Of a stretch of DNA of 64,000 bases, positions 31,649 through 39,232 are shown piece by piece. The notes under the pieces are model-generated. The model made no database searches. It saw nothing but the letters and a program-made list of their open reading frames with translations, and was not told where the DNA came from. Location of the stretch: NCBI RefSeq assembly GCF_042652185.1, contig NZ_JBHSIX010000007.1; one strand, 5' to 3'. The stretch's first letter is position 1, and each line of letters starts with the position of its first letter. Origin of the DNA: Actinacidiphila fildesensis (GTDB lineage Bacteria; Actinomycetota; Actinomycetes; Streptomycetales; Streptomycetaceae). The translations under genes and the position numbers were made by a program.

Positions 31649-32143
31649 ATGGCGGGCCGGGGAGCATCCGAGCAACCGCAGCGGGTGAGCATCGCCGCTG
31701 CGGCGTGGCCGTCGGCGGCCGCCGACGAGGCCGCTGCCAAAGCCCTCGATCTGGTCGGGGATCCGTCGGTGGAAGAGGTCCGGCTGACCTCGCGCCCCGA
31801 ATCCGCCTCGACCGCGCGCCGGCTCTCCGTCTCGGTGCTGCGCCGGTGGTCGCTTCCGCAGCTCTCCGACACCGTCGAGTTACTGGTCTCGGAACTCGTC
31901 GGCAACGCCGTCCGGCACACCGGCGCCCGCACCTTCGGGATCCGGATGCTGCACCGCCGCGGCTGGATCCGCGTCGAGGTCCGCGATCCCTCGCGGGCGC
32001 TGCCCTGTCTGCTGCCGGTCCGCGAGCTCGACATCAGCGGCCGCGGCCTCTTCCTCGTCGACAAGCTCTCCGACCGCTGGGGCGTCGACCTCCAGCCACG
32101 CGGCAAGACGACGTGGTTCGAACTGCGCGTCCTGGACCGCTGA
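31649..32143 (+). CDS. Anti-sigma-factor-type ATP-binding protein (RsbW/SpoIIAB-like HATPase)
   Basis: This 164-aa protein has a GHKL/HATPase_c_2 fold of the kind used by anti-sigma factor kinases in Streptomyces. The N-box LLVSELVGNAVRHTGA (about residues 78-93) and the later G-box SGRGLFLVDKLSDRWGV are clear. The first about 50 residues are unrelated and Ala-rich. It probably binds ATP and restrains a sigma factor or phosphorylates an antagonist, but no partner gene is adjacent. Codon 78 is TTA (31880-31882), the rare leucine codon read by the bldA tRNA, so translation may be limited to later growth. Tandem CTTAA repeats lie upstream and a hairpin follows. Confidence 0.88.
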   Translation: MAGRGASEQPQRVSIAAAAWPSAAADEAAAKALDLVGDPSVEEVRLTSRPESASTARRLSVSVLRRWSLPQLSDTVELLVSELVGNAVRHTGARTFGIRMLHRRGWIRVEVRDPSRALPCLLPVRELDISGRGLFLVDKLSDRWGVDLQPRGKTTWFELRVLDR

Positions 32144-32165
32144 GCGCCCGTTCTCCGCCACAACG

Positions 32166-32215
32166 CGAAGAAGCCCTCCGGTGTCGCAGTGCGACACAGG
32201 GAGGGCCTCTTCGTA
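32166..32215 (+). terminator. Terminator of the ATPase gene
   Basis: A long imperfect hairpin spans 32166-32215, with inner arms TGTCGC and GCGACA around AGT and outer arms AGCCCTCC and GGAGGGCC. It lies 22 nt past the stop codon. Confidence 0.72.
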
Positions 32216-32281
32216 CCGCCGCGGAGCAAGGGGGGTGTGGTCCGCGGCGCCTTGGGAACGGCTCAGCCCGGGTCAGTGGGG

Positions 32282-32447
32282 GCCGTTGGCACCGACTCTG
32301 ACACAGGGGGTACGGAGCAGGCAAACCCACATATCGGACATTAGCTAATATTCTTCATCAATCACTTGCGTATAAGGGAGTGAACTGCGCCACTTGCCTT
32401 GTAAATAGCGGATAAGCAGTGTATCGATCTTGCATTCGAACGATTCG
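32282..32447. other. AT-rich gene-free stretch between convergent genes
   Basis: After the terminator, about 165 bases with strikingly low GC for this chromosome lead to the thioesterase stop. They contain the palindrome ATTAGCTAAT (near 32342-32351) and several TATAAG/GGATAAG-like hexamers but no open frame of note. Both flanking genes point inward, so no promoter is expected here. It may be a remnant of a lost or displaced gene. Confidence 0.5.
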
Positions 32448-32927
32448 CTATGCAGTGGAGCGTATGGGCCGCGCGCCCATCAAGGGAGCCGCCGCCGCGC
32501 GCAGCTCGTCGCTCAGCGGGCTGGGGCGCAGGGTGGCCGGGTCCAGCTTGACCTGGGCGCGGCGTCCCGACGCGTGCACCACCTGGTGGTCGGCGGACAG
32601 CACGTGGAAGCCGTAGACGATGCTGGTGCGGCCCAGGTGCTCGATCCAGATGTGCACGGCCCCGTCGCCCGCGCCCAGGATCGGCGCCAGGTACTCGATG
32701 CGGAACTCGCGCACCGCGAGGAAGGTGTCGTCGTACTCGGTGCGGTCGGCGGTGTACGACCAGCCCCGGTCGACCCAGTAGGCGGTGATCGCGCGCTCGA
32801 CGAACAGGGCGTAGCGGGCGTTGTGGACCATTCCCAGGGCGTCGAGATCGTCGAAGTGGATCTGGACGGGGAAGATCTGTGCGGCCGGTGCCTCTTGGGT
32901 GGCCGGTGGCTGGGCGGTGGTCGTCAT
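32448..32927 (-). CDS. Acyl-CoA thioesterase, single-hotdog 4HBT family
   Basis: This 159-aa hotdog-fold thioesterase hydrolyses acyl- or aroyl-CoA thioesters in the cytoplasm. The catalytic-site stretch VQIHFDDLDALGMVHNARYALFVERA matches the YbgC/4-hydroxybenzoyl-CoA thioesterase group, in which the Asp or Asn-His part of this helix acts on the thioester. Its ATG lies 3 nt after the TetR stop, so the two genes form an operon and the regulator probably controls it. Confidence 0.88.
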   Translation of the reverse strand: MTTTAQPPATQEAPAAQIFPVQIHFDDLDALGMVHNARYALFVERAITAYWVDRGWSYTADRTEYDDTFLAVREFRIEYLAPILGAGDGAVHIWIEHLGRTSIVYGFHVLSADHQVVHASGRRAQVKLDPATLRPSPLSDELRAAAAPLMGARPIRSTA

Positions 32928-32930
32928 GTC

Positions 32931-33575
32931 TCAGCTCTCCGGGAGGATCGAAGGGTCGGTGCAGCAGGATCTGAGCCGTTCCAGGACGGCCCGGTGCGCC
33001 TGGGCGAGGACGGTGGCCCGGTCCATGAGCCGGGAGCGGGTGACGACGGCCTCGCCGAGCGCGTCGATCTCGAACGTCAGCTGCGCGGCGTCCACGTCCG
33101 CCCGCAGCTCGCCGAGGGCGATCGCCTCCTCGACGAGGTCCTGGATGTGCCGCACCCAGTCGACGATCGACTGCGCGACGCGGTCGCGCACCGCGCCCGG
33201 CCGGTCGTCGAACTCCGTCTGCACCGCGGCGAAGAAGCAGCCGCCGGGCAGTACGTCCTCGGCGTAGAAGGCCAGCCGTGCCTCGTGCAGCGCGAGCAGC
33301 CGCCGCACGCCGGCCGGTGCGTCCTGCGCCGGCCGCATCACGAGCGCGCCCCACTGCTTGCGGGCCCGGTCGATCACGTCGAGCTGGAGCTGCTCCTTGT
33401 CCCGCCAGTGTGTGAACAGTCCGGACTTGCTCACCCCGAGCGCTCCGGACAGCCGTGCCAGCGAGAGTCCGTCCAGTCCGTCCACCGAGGCGAGCGCCAC
33501 GGCCGTGTCCAGCACGGCTTGCCGCGTGCGCTCTCCGCGTACGCGTCTGCCGTCGGGCCGCTCGCTGTCTGCCAT
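32931..33575 (-). CDS. TetR-family transcriptional regulator
   Basis: This 214-aa repressor has an N-terminal TetR helix-turn-helix (about residues 10-56: RTRQAVLDTAVALASVDG then LSGALGVSKSGLFTHWRDKE). Its C-terminal ligand domain resembles the TetR_C_6/YxaF type (GCFFAAVQTEFDDRPG). I chose ATG 33575, where MADSERPDG begins, with GGTGAGG just upstream. It is co-transcribed with the thioesterase and probably represses itself through the palindrome directly upstream. The inducer is perhaps an acyl-CoA or lipophilic compound. Confidence 0.88.
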   Translation of the reverse strand: MADSERPDGRRVRGERTRQAVLDTAVALASVDGLDGLSLARLSGALGVSKSGLFTHWRDKEQLQLDVIDRARKQWGALVMRPAQDAPAGVRRLLALHEARLAFYAEDVLPGGCFFAAVQTEFDDRPGAVRDRVAQSIVDWVRHIQDLVEEAIALGELRADVDAAQLTFEIDALGEAVVTRSRLMDRATVLAQAHRAVLERLRSCCTDPSILPES

Positions 33576-33594
33576 GGCCTCACCGTAACAGAAA

Positions 33595-33613
33595 GACGAC
33601 CGACCGGTCGCAC
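33595..33613. promoter_or_regulatory. Candidate TetR operator (CGACCGGTCG)
   Basis: A perfect 10-bp palindrome at 33601-33610, flanked by GAC and CAC, lies 26-35 bp upstream of the TetR start. This placement is typical of an autoregulatory TetR operator. It also lies on the upstream side of the divergent EF-hand gene. Confidence 0.55.
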
Positions 33614-33681
33614 TTATTGTTGGGCCCGGAAACCCCGATAATCTGAGCCCGACCATCAGGCACAGAGAAGGGGCGGGTCAC

Positions 33682-33894
33682 GTGGCGGACATCGAGGCAG
33701 CGAAGAGGGCATTCGGCCGGTATGACCTCGACAAGGACGGTCAGATCACCGCGGCCGAGTACAAGAAGGTCATGGCCGAGCTCGGGGACTTCCACACCAC
33801 CGAGTCGGTCGCCCAGGCCGTGATCAACGCCGACGACACCGACGGTGACGGGCAGCTCTCGTGGGACGAGTTCTGGGCCAAGCTGCAGGGCTGA
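33682..33894 (+). CDS. EF-hand calcium-binding protein (CalD-like)
   Basis: This 70-aa calmodulin-like protein has two canonical EF-hand loops: DLDKDGQITAAE at 15-26 and DTDGDGQLSWDE at 52-63, both with Asp at positions 1, 3 and 5 and Glu at 12. It should bind two calcium ions in the cytoplasm as a buffer or sensor. The GTG start has AAGGGG upstream. Streptomyces species carry several such small proteins with roles suggested in development; a direct target is unknown. It ends in a strong hairpin that also marks the left edge of the accessory chorismate cluster. Confidence 0.93.
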   Translation: MADIEAAKRAFGRYDLDKDGQITAAEYKKVMAELGDFHTTESVAQAVINADDTDGDGQLSWDEFWAKLQG

Positions 33895-33902
33895 CGCACA
33901 GA

Positions 33903-33940
33903 AGTGGGGCCCGGCACCATGACCGGTGCCGGGCCCCACT
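33903..33940. terminator. Terminator of the EF-hand gene (bidirectional)
   Basis: A perfect 16-bp stem (33903-33918 and 33925-33940) with a 6-nt loop is followed on the plus strand by a T-containing run. It sits between the EF-hand gene and the convergent ATP-grasp gene and could serve both. Confidence 0.85.
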
Positions 33941-33973
33941 CGTTCCTGTTCCTGCCGCGAGGGCGGGTCTCGC

Positions 33974-35233
33974 TCAGACGATGTCGTAGAAGCCTTCACC
34001 GTCCATGTACCGCGCCGACAGGATGTTGTGCATGACGACGCTCTCGGTCTCGTGCACGAGGTACACGCGCATCGGGTACGTCCAGTCGTCGATCGAGCGG
34101 TGGATCTCGTCGCCGGGGTGCACGTTCAGCGTGATGTCGTGGAAGCTCTCCAGCCCGCGGAGCTCGGCCATCTTCGGATAGCCGACGAGCTTGCCGGCCG
34201 CCGGCGAGACCATGTTGACGATCCCGGCGTGCCGGGCGAGTTCATATCCGGCTTCCCAGCGCTCCAGGAAGCGCTCGGGGTCGACGTACGCGTCCACGGT
34301 CCAGTCCAGCTGGCTCTCGCCGATCGCGCCCTTGGCCGGCACATGCACGTCCGCACCGCAGATCCGGGCGGCGCTCTCGACCAGCCGCGGGCCCTGCGGC
34401 GTCAGCTTGAGCTCGGTGTGCGCGGGACCGTTGCGCACCCCCAGGGCGTCCAGGACCAGGCAGTTGTACTCGACCAGCGCGTCCTGCTCCACGCCATGAC
34501 GGGGCATCAGCTGGGCGCCGGCCGCCATGTCGTGCACCCCGTTGGCGCCGAGGTGGTGCATCTTCCAGATGTCCGTGACGTGGTGCTTCCCGTCCAGGCT
34601 CACGGTGTTCACGATGTACTCGCTGCCGACCAGGTACTCCTGCGCCAGCACCGCGTGGTTGTGCAGCTCCAGCGCGCTCTCGGAGCCGAGCAGCGCCTCG
34701 AACGCGGCGCGCACCTGGTCCGCGTCGTCGCAGAAGAAGATGCCGTCGCTTCCCGCGCTCTTCAACGGCTTCAGCACGACCCGGCCTTCGGCCTCGCTGT
34801 GCCAGGCGAGCAGCGTGTCGAGGTCGGTGGCCAGGATCTGGCCGGTGCCCGGCACCCCGGCCTCCTTGACCGTCTCCATCATGCGGAACTTGTCCCGGCG
34901 GGACGGGCTCAGCGCCGTGCCGTTCGTCCGCAGGCCGAGCGCCTCGCTGAGCACGTCCGCGACCTCGACCCCGCTCTCGATGCCCGCCAGCAGACTGACC
35001 GGCGCGTGCGCGGCGAGGGCCGCGACCGTCGCGGCGACATCCCCCGCGTGCACGATGTTGGCGGTGAAGTCCGAGGCCCGGAAGCTCTTCTCGTACACCA
35101 TCGGAATCGCCGGGGTGCTCTGGACGTGGACGCATTCATAGCCGCGCGCCTGGAAGAGCGGGGCAAGGGATCGTGCGCTCGAATACGCGTCGACGATGAC
35201 GACCACGCGGGGAGCGGCGGGCTTGACGGTCAT
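33974..35233 (-). CDS. ATP-grasp domain ligase
   Basis: This 419-aa protein joins a carboxylate, activated as acyl phosphate, to an amine or thiol with ATP. An N-terminal Rossmann-like preATP domain (VVVIVDAYSSARSLAPLF) is followed by the grasp domain, with GRVVLKPLKSAGSDGIFFCD binding the nucleotide, HAVLAQEYLVGSEYIVNT, and the metal-binding end TELKLTPQGPRLVESAARICG. It belongs with carboxylate-amine ligases of natural-product pathways (BacD-like dipeptide ligases and relatives). The start at 35233 is set by GTGAGG 5 nt upstream. It ends the leftward operon DAHP synthase, acyl-activating enzyme, isochorismate synthase, ATP-grasp, so it probably joins the aromatic or cyclohexadienyl acid to an amine. 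Confidence 0.85.
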   Translation of the reverse strand: MTVKPAAPRVVVIVDAYSSARSLAPLFQARGYECVHVQSTPAIPMVYEKSFRASDFTANIVHAGDVAATVAALAAHAPVSLLAGIESGVEVADVLSEALGLRTNGTALSPSRRDKFRMMETVKEAGVPGTGQILATDLDTLLAWHSEAEGRVVLKPLKSAGSDGIFFCDDADQVRAAFEALLGSESALELHNHAVLAQEYLVGSEYIVNTVSLDGKHHVTDIWKMHHLGANGVHDMAAGAQLMPRHGVEQDALVEYNCLVLDALGVRNGPAHTELKLTPQGPRLVESAARICGADVHVPAKGAIGESQLDWTVDAYVDPERFLERWEAGYELARHAGIVNMVSPAAGKLVGYPKMAELRGLESFHDITLNVHPGDEIHRSIDDWTYPMRVYLVHETESVVMHNILSARYMDGEGFYDIV

Positions 35234-35286
35234 TCTTACCTCACCAATGGGCGATCCGGCAGGACGGACGGGGCGACGCGGGCTGG

Positions 35287-36786
35287 TCACTCGATTCCCA
35301 GGGCGGACATCATCGGGCGCAGCTTCGCGCAGGACTCCGCGTACTCCGCCTCGGGATCGGAGTCGGCCACGATGCCGCAGCCGGCGTACAGCGAGGCGGA
35401 GGGGCCGTCGACCAGGGCGGACCGGATGGTGACCGCGAACTGGCCCTGCCCGGAGCCGTCGGCCCAGCCGACCACTCCCGCGTACCAGCTCCGGTCCAGC
35501 CCCTCGTTGTCGGAGAGCCAGCTCAGCGACTCCTTGCGGGGGTGGCCGCCGAGGGCCGGGGTCGGGTGGAGACGGTCGACGAAGTCCAGGATTCCCGCGG
35601 TGGAGTCCGCGGCCAGCTCGCCGCGGACCTTCGTGGACAGATGCTGGACGTTGGCGAGCTTGACCACGCTCGGCTCCGCGTCGGAGGCGACATTGACGCA
35701 CGAGTCCCGCAGCGCGTCGCGGAGCATCTGCACCACGACGTCGTGCTCGTGCTGGATCTTGGCGCTGCCGGCCAGTTCGAGGGCGAGAGCCGCGTCCTGT
35801 TCCGGGGTGAGCCCGCGGGGCGCCGTACCGGCCAGTCCCAGCGCGTGCACCGCCCGGCGGTTGACCCGTACGAGGTATTCGGGGGTCGCGCCGAGGAAGG
35901 TGTACTCCTCGTGGTCCACCGCGAAGACGGTGGTGCCGGGATAGGCGCTGCGCAGCCGGTTCACCGCGGTCGGCACGTCGAACGGGCTGGAAGCTGTGAC
36001 CCGCAGCTCGCGCGCCAGCACCACCTTCTCGAAGTCGCCGTCCCGGATCCGGCCGGTCGCGCGGCGGACCAGGCCCTTCCAGTGGTCGGCGTCGGGCAAC
36101 TCGGCGCTGGTGTGCGTCCGTTCGTCCGCGTACGCCAGTTTCCGGGCTTCGGCGGCGGCTTCGGGCGGAAGGCAGAGGTCGGCGAGGTGGAGCAGGCCGT
36201 TGGCCACCTGCTCGGGGTCGCTGTCGTGCAACAGAACGGCGTTCAGGCGCAGTTCGGCCGGGCCGGGCCGGTCGGCGGCGGCCTGGTCGGGCACCGTGCC
36301 ACGGATCTGCAGGGCGGGCACCCACATCAGGGCGTCCGGAAGGCGTCCCTTCTCCGGGGCGTTCTCGGGGCTGAAGGCGAAACCGCCGATGGCCAGCGGG
36401 CCTTCGCCCGTGGGCAGTTCGGCGACCGCCGTTCCGCCGGTGACGAGGTCCCGGGTCAGCGCCTGCCATCCGTCGCGGACGGACGCGACACGGTTCTCGC
36501 CCCGTCCCCGCAGATCGCGCGCCGATCCGATCGCGACGACGGATCCGCGGTCCCATGCCGACTGCCACAGGAACGAACGCGGCGTACCGCGACGGGCACG
36601 GCTCCAGATGGCGACGGGGTCGGCGAGGGTGAGCGGTTTGGCCCAGCTGACGAGGACCAGACGCTGGCTGCGGCGGGCCTGGTCGAGGGCGCGCCGGCAG
36701 GTGGCGAGGAGGCTGTCCCGGTCGGCGCGGTCGAGCAACGCGACGGGTCGTTCACGGGTGACCACTGGTGCGGCAGCGGAGGTCAT
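35287..36786 (-). CDS. Isochorismate synthase (DhbC/EntC/MenF-like)
   Basis: This 499-aa chorismate-utilising enzyme converts chorismate to isochorismate with Mg2+. The C-terminal chorismate-binding domain (about residues 230-495) shows KVVLARELRV, FLGATPEYLV followed by GTAPRG, HEHDVVVQML, VQHLSTKVRGEL, LHPTPALGGHPR and YAGVVGWADG. The motif usually read as GxGE(F/W) here reads GQGQF, so one acidic residue may be changed. No isochorismatase or isochorismate-pyruvate lyase is recognisable nearby, so the fate of isochorismate is open. The gene starts 2 nt after the acyl-activating enzyme stop. A menaquinone-type core role is unlikely because it is embedded with a DAHP synthase. Confidence 0.9.
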   Translation of the reverse strand: MTSAAAPVVTRERPVALLDRADRDSLLATCRRALDQARRSQRLVLVSWAKPLTLADPVAIWSRARRGTPRSFLWQSAWDRGSVVAIGSARDLRGRGENRVASVRDGWQALTRDLVTGGTAVAELPTGEGPLAIGGFAFSPENAPEKGRLPDALMWVPALQIRGTVPDQAAADRPGPAELRLNAVLLHDSDPEQVANGLLHLADLCLPPEAAAEARKLAYADERTHTSAELPDADHWKGLVRRATGRIRDGDFEKVVLARELRVTASSPFDVPTAVNRLRSAYPGTTVFAVDHEEYTFLGATPEYLVRVNRRAVHALGLAGTAPRGLTPEQDAALALELAGSAKIQHEHDVVVQMLRDALRDSCVNVASDAEPSVVKLANVQHLSTKVRGELAADSTAGILDFVDRLHPTPALGGHPRKESLSWLSDNEGLDRSWYAGVVGWADGSGQGQFAVTIRSALVDGPSASLYAGCGIVADSDPEAEYAESCAKLRPMMSALGIE

Positions 36787-36788
36787 GC

Positions 36789-37886
36789 CTAGTACACCCC
36801 TTCGACAGCGGTCTGGCCGCCGGCCACGGTGAGCGGCCTGATGTCGGCCAGCCCGTCCTGGGGGTACTTCGCGGTGGGTGCGATGCGCAGTACGGAGTCG
36901 CGCTCCAGCGTCCAGGGCAGCAGCAGGTCCCGGGAGACGAGGCTGATCTTCGCCTGCCCGCGCTCGCCGTGGGCCACGGAGGTGCCGGTGTTCTCGGGGT
37001 CCACCACCTTGACCCGGCTGAACGGGTGGAAGGGGATGAAGACACAGCGTTCGTCGTCCCGTTCGCCGTCCCGCGGGCGCTGCGGGGCGATGCCCATCAT
37101 GGTGTTGCCGTACAGGCCGACCACGGCGGCATCGGGGAAGAGCTCGTCCTCGAAGACCCGGAGCGTCTCGGGGCTCACGCTGGTGCCGGCCCAGATGATG
37201 CCGCGCACCTTCCGCTGCACCAGATCCAGCAGCTTCTCGTCGGCGGCCAGCGCTTCGAGCACCGGCGGGGTGGCGAAGAGGACGGAGACGGGCTGGGTGG
37301 AGAGGATGTCCTGGGCCTGCGCCAGGATGTGCTTCACATAGCGGGCGGCCTCATCGGTCCTGCCCTGCTTGACGCTGTTCTTGACCCAGCGCGGGTCGAA
37401 GTCGATGTAGTGGCAGAACGTGCCGCGCATTTGCGCCAGCAGCCCGATGGAACGGCCGACGATGTGCGGTCCGGTGGGGCCGAGATGCAGCCAGTGGCCC
37501 TCGCCCTCGCCCGGGACCTTGTGATCGGCGAGCACCTCGCTCACCCAGTGGACACCGTTGCGGCGCGACCGCGATTCCACGATGCGTTTGGGCCGTCCCG
37601 TGGTGCCCCCGCTGTCGAAGACCTGGAAGTCCCAGCCCTCCCTGCCGATCCCGGCGGGGACCAGCGCGTCGACCGGGACGTCCTTCCACTCGTCGCTGAC
37701 GTCCGGGAAGAGGTCGAGGTCGTCCCAGGTGTGGACGTCGGTGAGCGGATTGAAGTCCAGCTCGGCCGCGCGCTTCACCCAGTACGGCGAGCCGGTGGCG
37801 GGGGAGAAGTGCCACTGCATCGCGGCGTGGATGAAGTCCTCAGGCGCGAGATCGGCGGTTAACGGGTCGACGATGTGCTCGGACAT
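36789..37886 (-). CDS. EhpF/GriD-like carboxylate-activating (AMP-forming) enzyme
   Basis: This 365-aa member of the adenylate-forming superfamily is of the short PaaK/LuxE-like type seen in phenazine (EhpF) and grixazone (GriD) clusters. The ATP-binding loop FDSGGTTGRPKRIV (about 95-108) and the adenylate motif VVGLYGNTMMG are clear, and the C-terminal subdomain is reduced. With an aldehyde dehydrogenase partner such enzymes reduce aryl carboxylic acids to aldehydes. That partner is encoded at 40409 in the same cluster. The start at 37886 is backed by GGAG 8-11 nt upstream. Codon 9 is TTA (37860-37862), a bldA-type leucine codon. The acid activated here is presumably derived from isochorismate. 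Confidence 0.82.
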   Translation of the reverse strand: MSEHIVDPLTADLAPEDFIHAAMQWHFSPATGSPYWVKRAAELDFNPLTDVHTWDDLDLFPDVSDEWKDVPVDALVPAGIGREGWDFQVFDSGGTTGRPKRIVESRSRRNGVHWVSEVLADHKVPGEGEGHWLHLGPTGPHIVGRSIGLLAQMRGTFCHYIDFDPRWVKNSVKQGRTDEAARYVKHILAQAQDILSTQPVSVLFATPPVLEALAADEKLLDLVQRKVRGIIWAGTSVSPETLRVFEDELFPDAAVVGLYGNTMMGIAPQRPRDGERDDERCVFIPFHPFSRVKVVDPENTGTSVAHGERGQAKISLVSRDLLLPWTLERDSVLRIAPTAKYPQDGLADIRPLTVAGGQTAVEGVY

Positions 37887-37911
37887 GCGGTGTCTCCAAG
37901 GAAGGTGGGGA

Positions 37912-38967
37912 TCAGACCCGGGCGAGGGAGTGGGTGAGGGCCGGCGACAGGGTGCGCCCCACGGCCTCCACGACCGGCTTGAGCCGGCCCATGAGGGTGC
38001 CGAACTGCTCACCGCTGAGGGCCTGGGCGCCGTCGCACATCGCGTTCGAGGCGTCCGTGTGGACATCGACGATCAGTCCGTCGGCGCCGCACGCGGCCGC
38101 CGCCAGGGACATCGGCGCGACGAGGTGCGGCTTGCCCGTGCTGTGGCTCGGGTCGACGATCACCGGCAGATGGGTGAGCCGCTTGGCCTCGGCCACCGCA
38201 CTGAGGTCCAGGGTGAACCGGGTGCCGCGCTCGAAGCTGCGGATACCGCGCTCGCACAGGACGACGTCGCTGTTCCCCATGTGCAGCACGTACTCGGCCG
38301 CGAGCAGCCACTCCTCGATGGTGGCGGACATCCCGCGCTTGAGGAGGACGGGCCGGCCGGAGGCTCCCGCCTCGCGCAGCAGCTCGAAGTTCTGCATGTT
38401 GCGCGCACCGATCTGGAGCATGTCGCTCTCCTCGGCGACGGATTCCACGTCTCCCGGGGTCACGACCTCGGTGACGACCGGCAGGCCGGTCCGCTTCCGC
38501 TGCTCGGCGAGGAGGGTCAGCCCCGCGAGTCCCAGCCCCTGGAAGCTGTACGGGGAGGTCCGGGGCTTGAACGCGCCGCCGCGCAGCATGACGGCGCCGC
38601 TCGCGACTACCGAGTCCACCACGGCGTTCATCTGCGCCGGGCTCTCGACCGCGCAGGGACCGGCGATGACGGCGAATCCGGTGCCGCCGAACACCGCTCC
38701 GCCGGCGGAGCCGAGCGTCACCTGGGTGTCCTCGGGACGGAACACCCGGCTGGTCAACCGCTGCGATCCGGACACCACGACCACCCGGTCGACGCCGGGC
38801 GCCTTCTCCAGAACCGTTGCCAGATCAGGCCCGTCGGTTCCTTCTGTGATGAGCACTGTGACGCCCGCCACAGTGCTGGATATCGGAATCAGGCCACTGC
38901 CCCGAAGTAATTCATTTACGGATTCAACTTGTTCGCGGGCAGCCTGCGGACTCATTACCACAATCAT
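37912..38967 (-). CDS. DAHP synthase, type I-beta (AroF/AroG-like), cluster-borne
   Basis: This 351-aa enzyme condenses phosphoenolpyruvate and erythrose-4-phosphate, the first step to chorismate. It is of the Thermotoga/Bacillus-like I-beta type: a ferredoxin-like N-terminal regulatory domain (about 1-70) and a barrel with IAGPCAVES, LRGGAFKPRTSPYSFQG, QIGARNMQNF, LLKRGMS and VDPSHSTGK. Streptomycetes normally use a type II enzyme for housekeeping, so this copy probably serves secondary metabolism. The ATG at 38967 has GGAAGG 7 nt upstream. Codon 20 is TTA (38908-38910), pointing to bldA control. It is the first gene of the leftward four-gene operon and diverges from the cyclase-family gene. 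Confidence 0.92.
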   Translation of the reverse strand: MIVVMSPQAAREQVESVNELLRGSGLIPISSTVAGVTVLITEGTDGPDLATVLEKAPGVDRVVVVSGSQRLTSRVFRPEDTQVTLGSAGGAVFGGTGFAVIAGPCAVESPAQMNAVVDSVVASGAVMLRGGAFKPRTSPYSFQGLGLAGLTLLAEQRKRTGLPVVTEVVTPGDVESVAEESDMLQIGARNMQNFELLREAGASGRPVLLKRGMSATIEEWLLAAEYVLHMGNSDVVLCERGIRSFERGTRFTLDLSAVAEAKRLTHLPVIVDPSHSTGKPHLVAPMSLAAAACGADGLIVDVHTDASNAMCDGAQALSGEQFGTLMGRLKPVVEAVGRTLSPALTHSLARV

Positions 38968-39232
38968 GGGAGTGCCTTCCAAGGGACTGTCGGGAGTGCT
39001 CCGATGGAGCTCAGGGGGAGTGCCACCCAGTCGTGGTCGTGGCATCGCTTTTCACTGAGACTCGTCCCCCCGGAAAGATCTTCTTCCGGACAGTAACCCA
39101 GAAGTGAAGGGATTGCCAAGCGTATTCTTCCTGTGCTGTCATCGCCGTGCCGTCCTCAGGCAGGGCGGATGCCGTTGGCCGAAAGATGTTTCGTTGGCCG
39201 AAACCGAACAACATGAACAGCGGGGGTACGAC
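38968..39232. promoter_or_regulatory. Divergent promoter region of the chorismate cluster
   Basis: These 265 bases separate the leftward DAHP synthase operon and the rightward cyclase-family genes and are notably richer in A/T than the flanks. They contain an inverted repeat CCGGAA-8 nt-TTCCGG (39070-39089) and a pair of 12-bp direct repeats (annotated separately). Both cluster transcripts must start here. Confidence 0.6.
39173..39203. repeat. Paired 12-bp direct repeat CGTTGGCCGAAA
   Basis: Two identical copies (39173-39184 and 39192-39203) are separated by 7 nt, 29 bp upstream of the cyclase-family start. Such a pair near a promoter suggests a binding site for a dimeric or tandemly bound activator (SARP or other). 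No regulator gene lies in this cluster. Confidence 0.55.
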
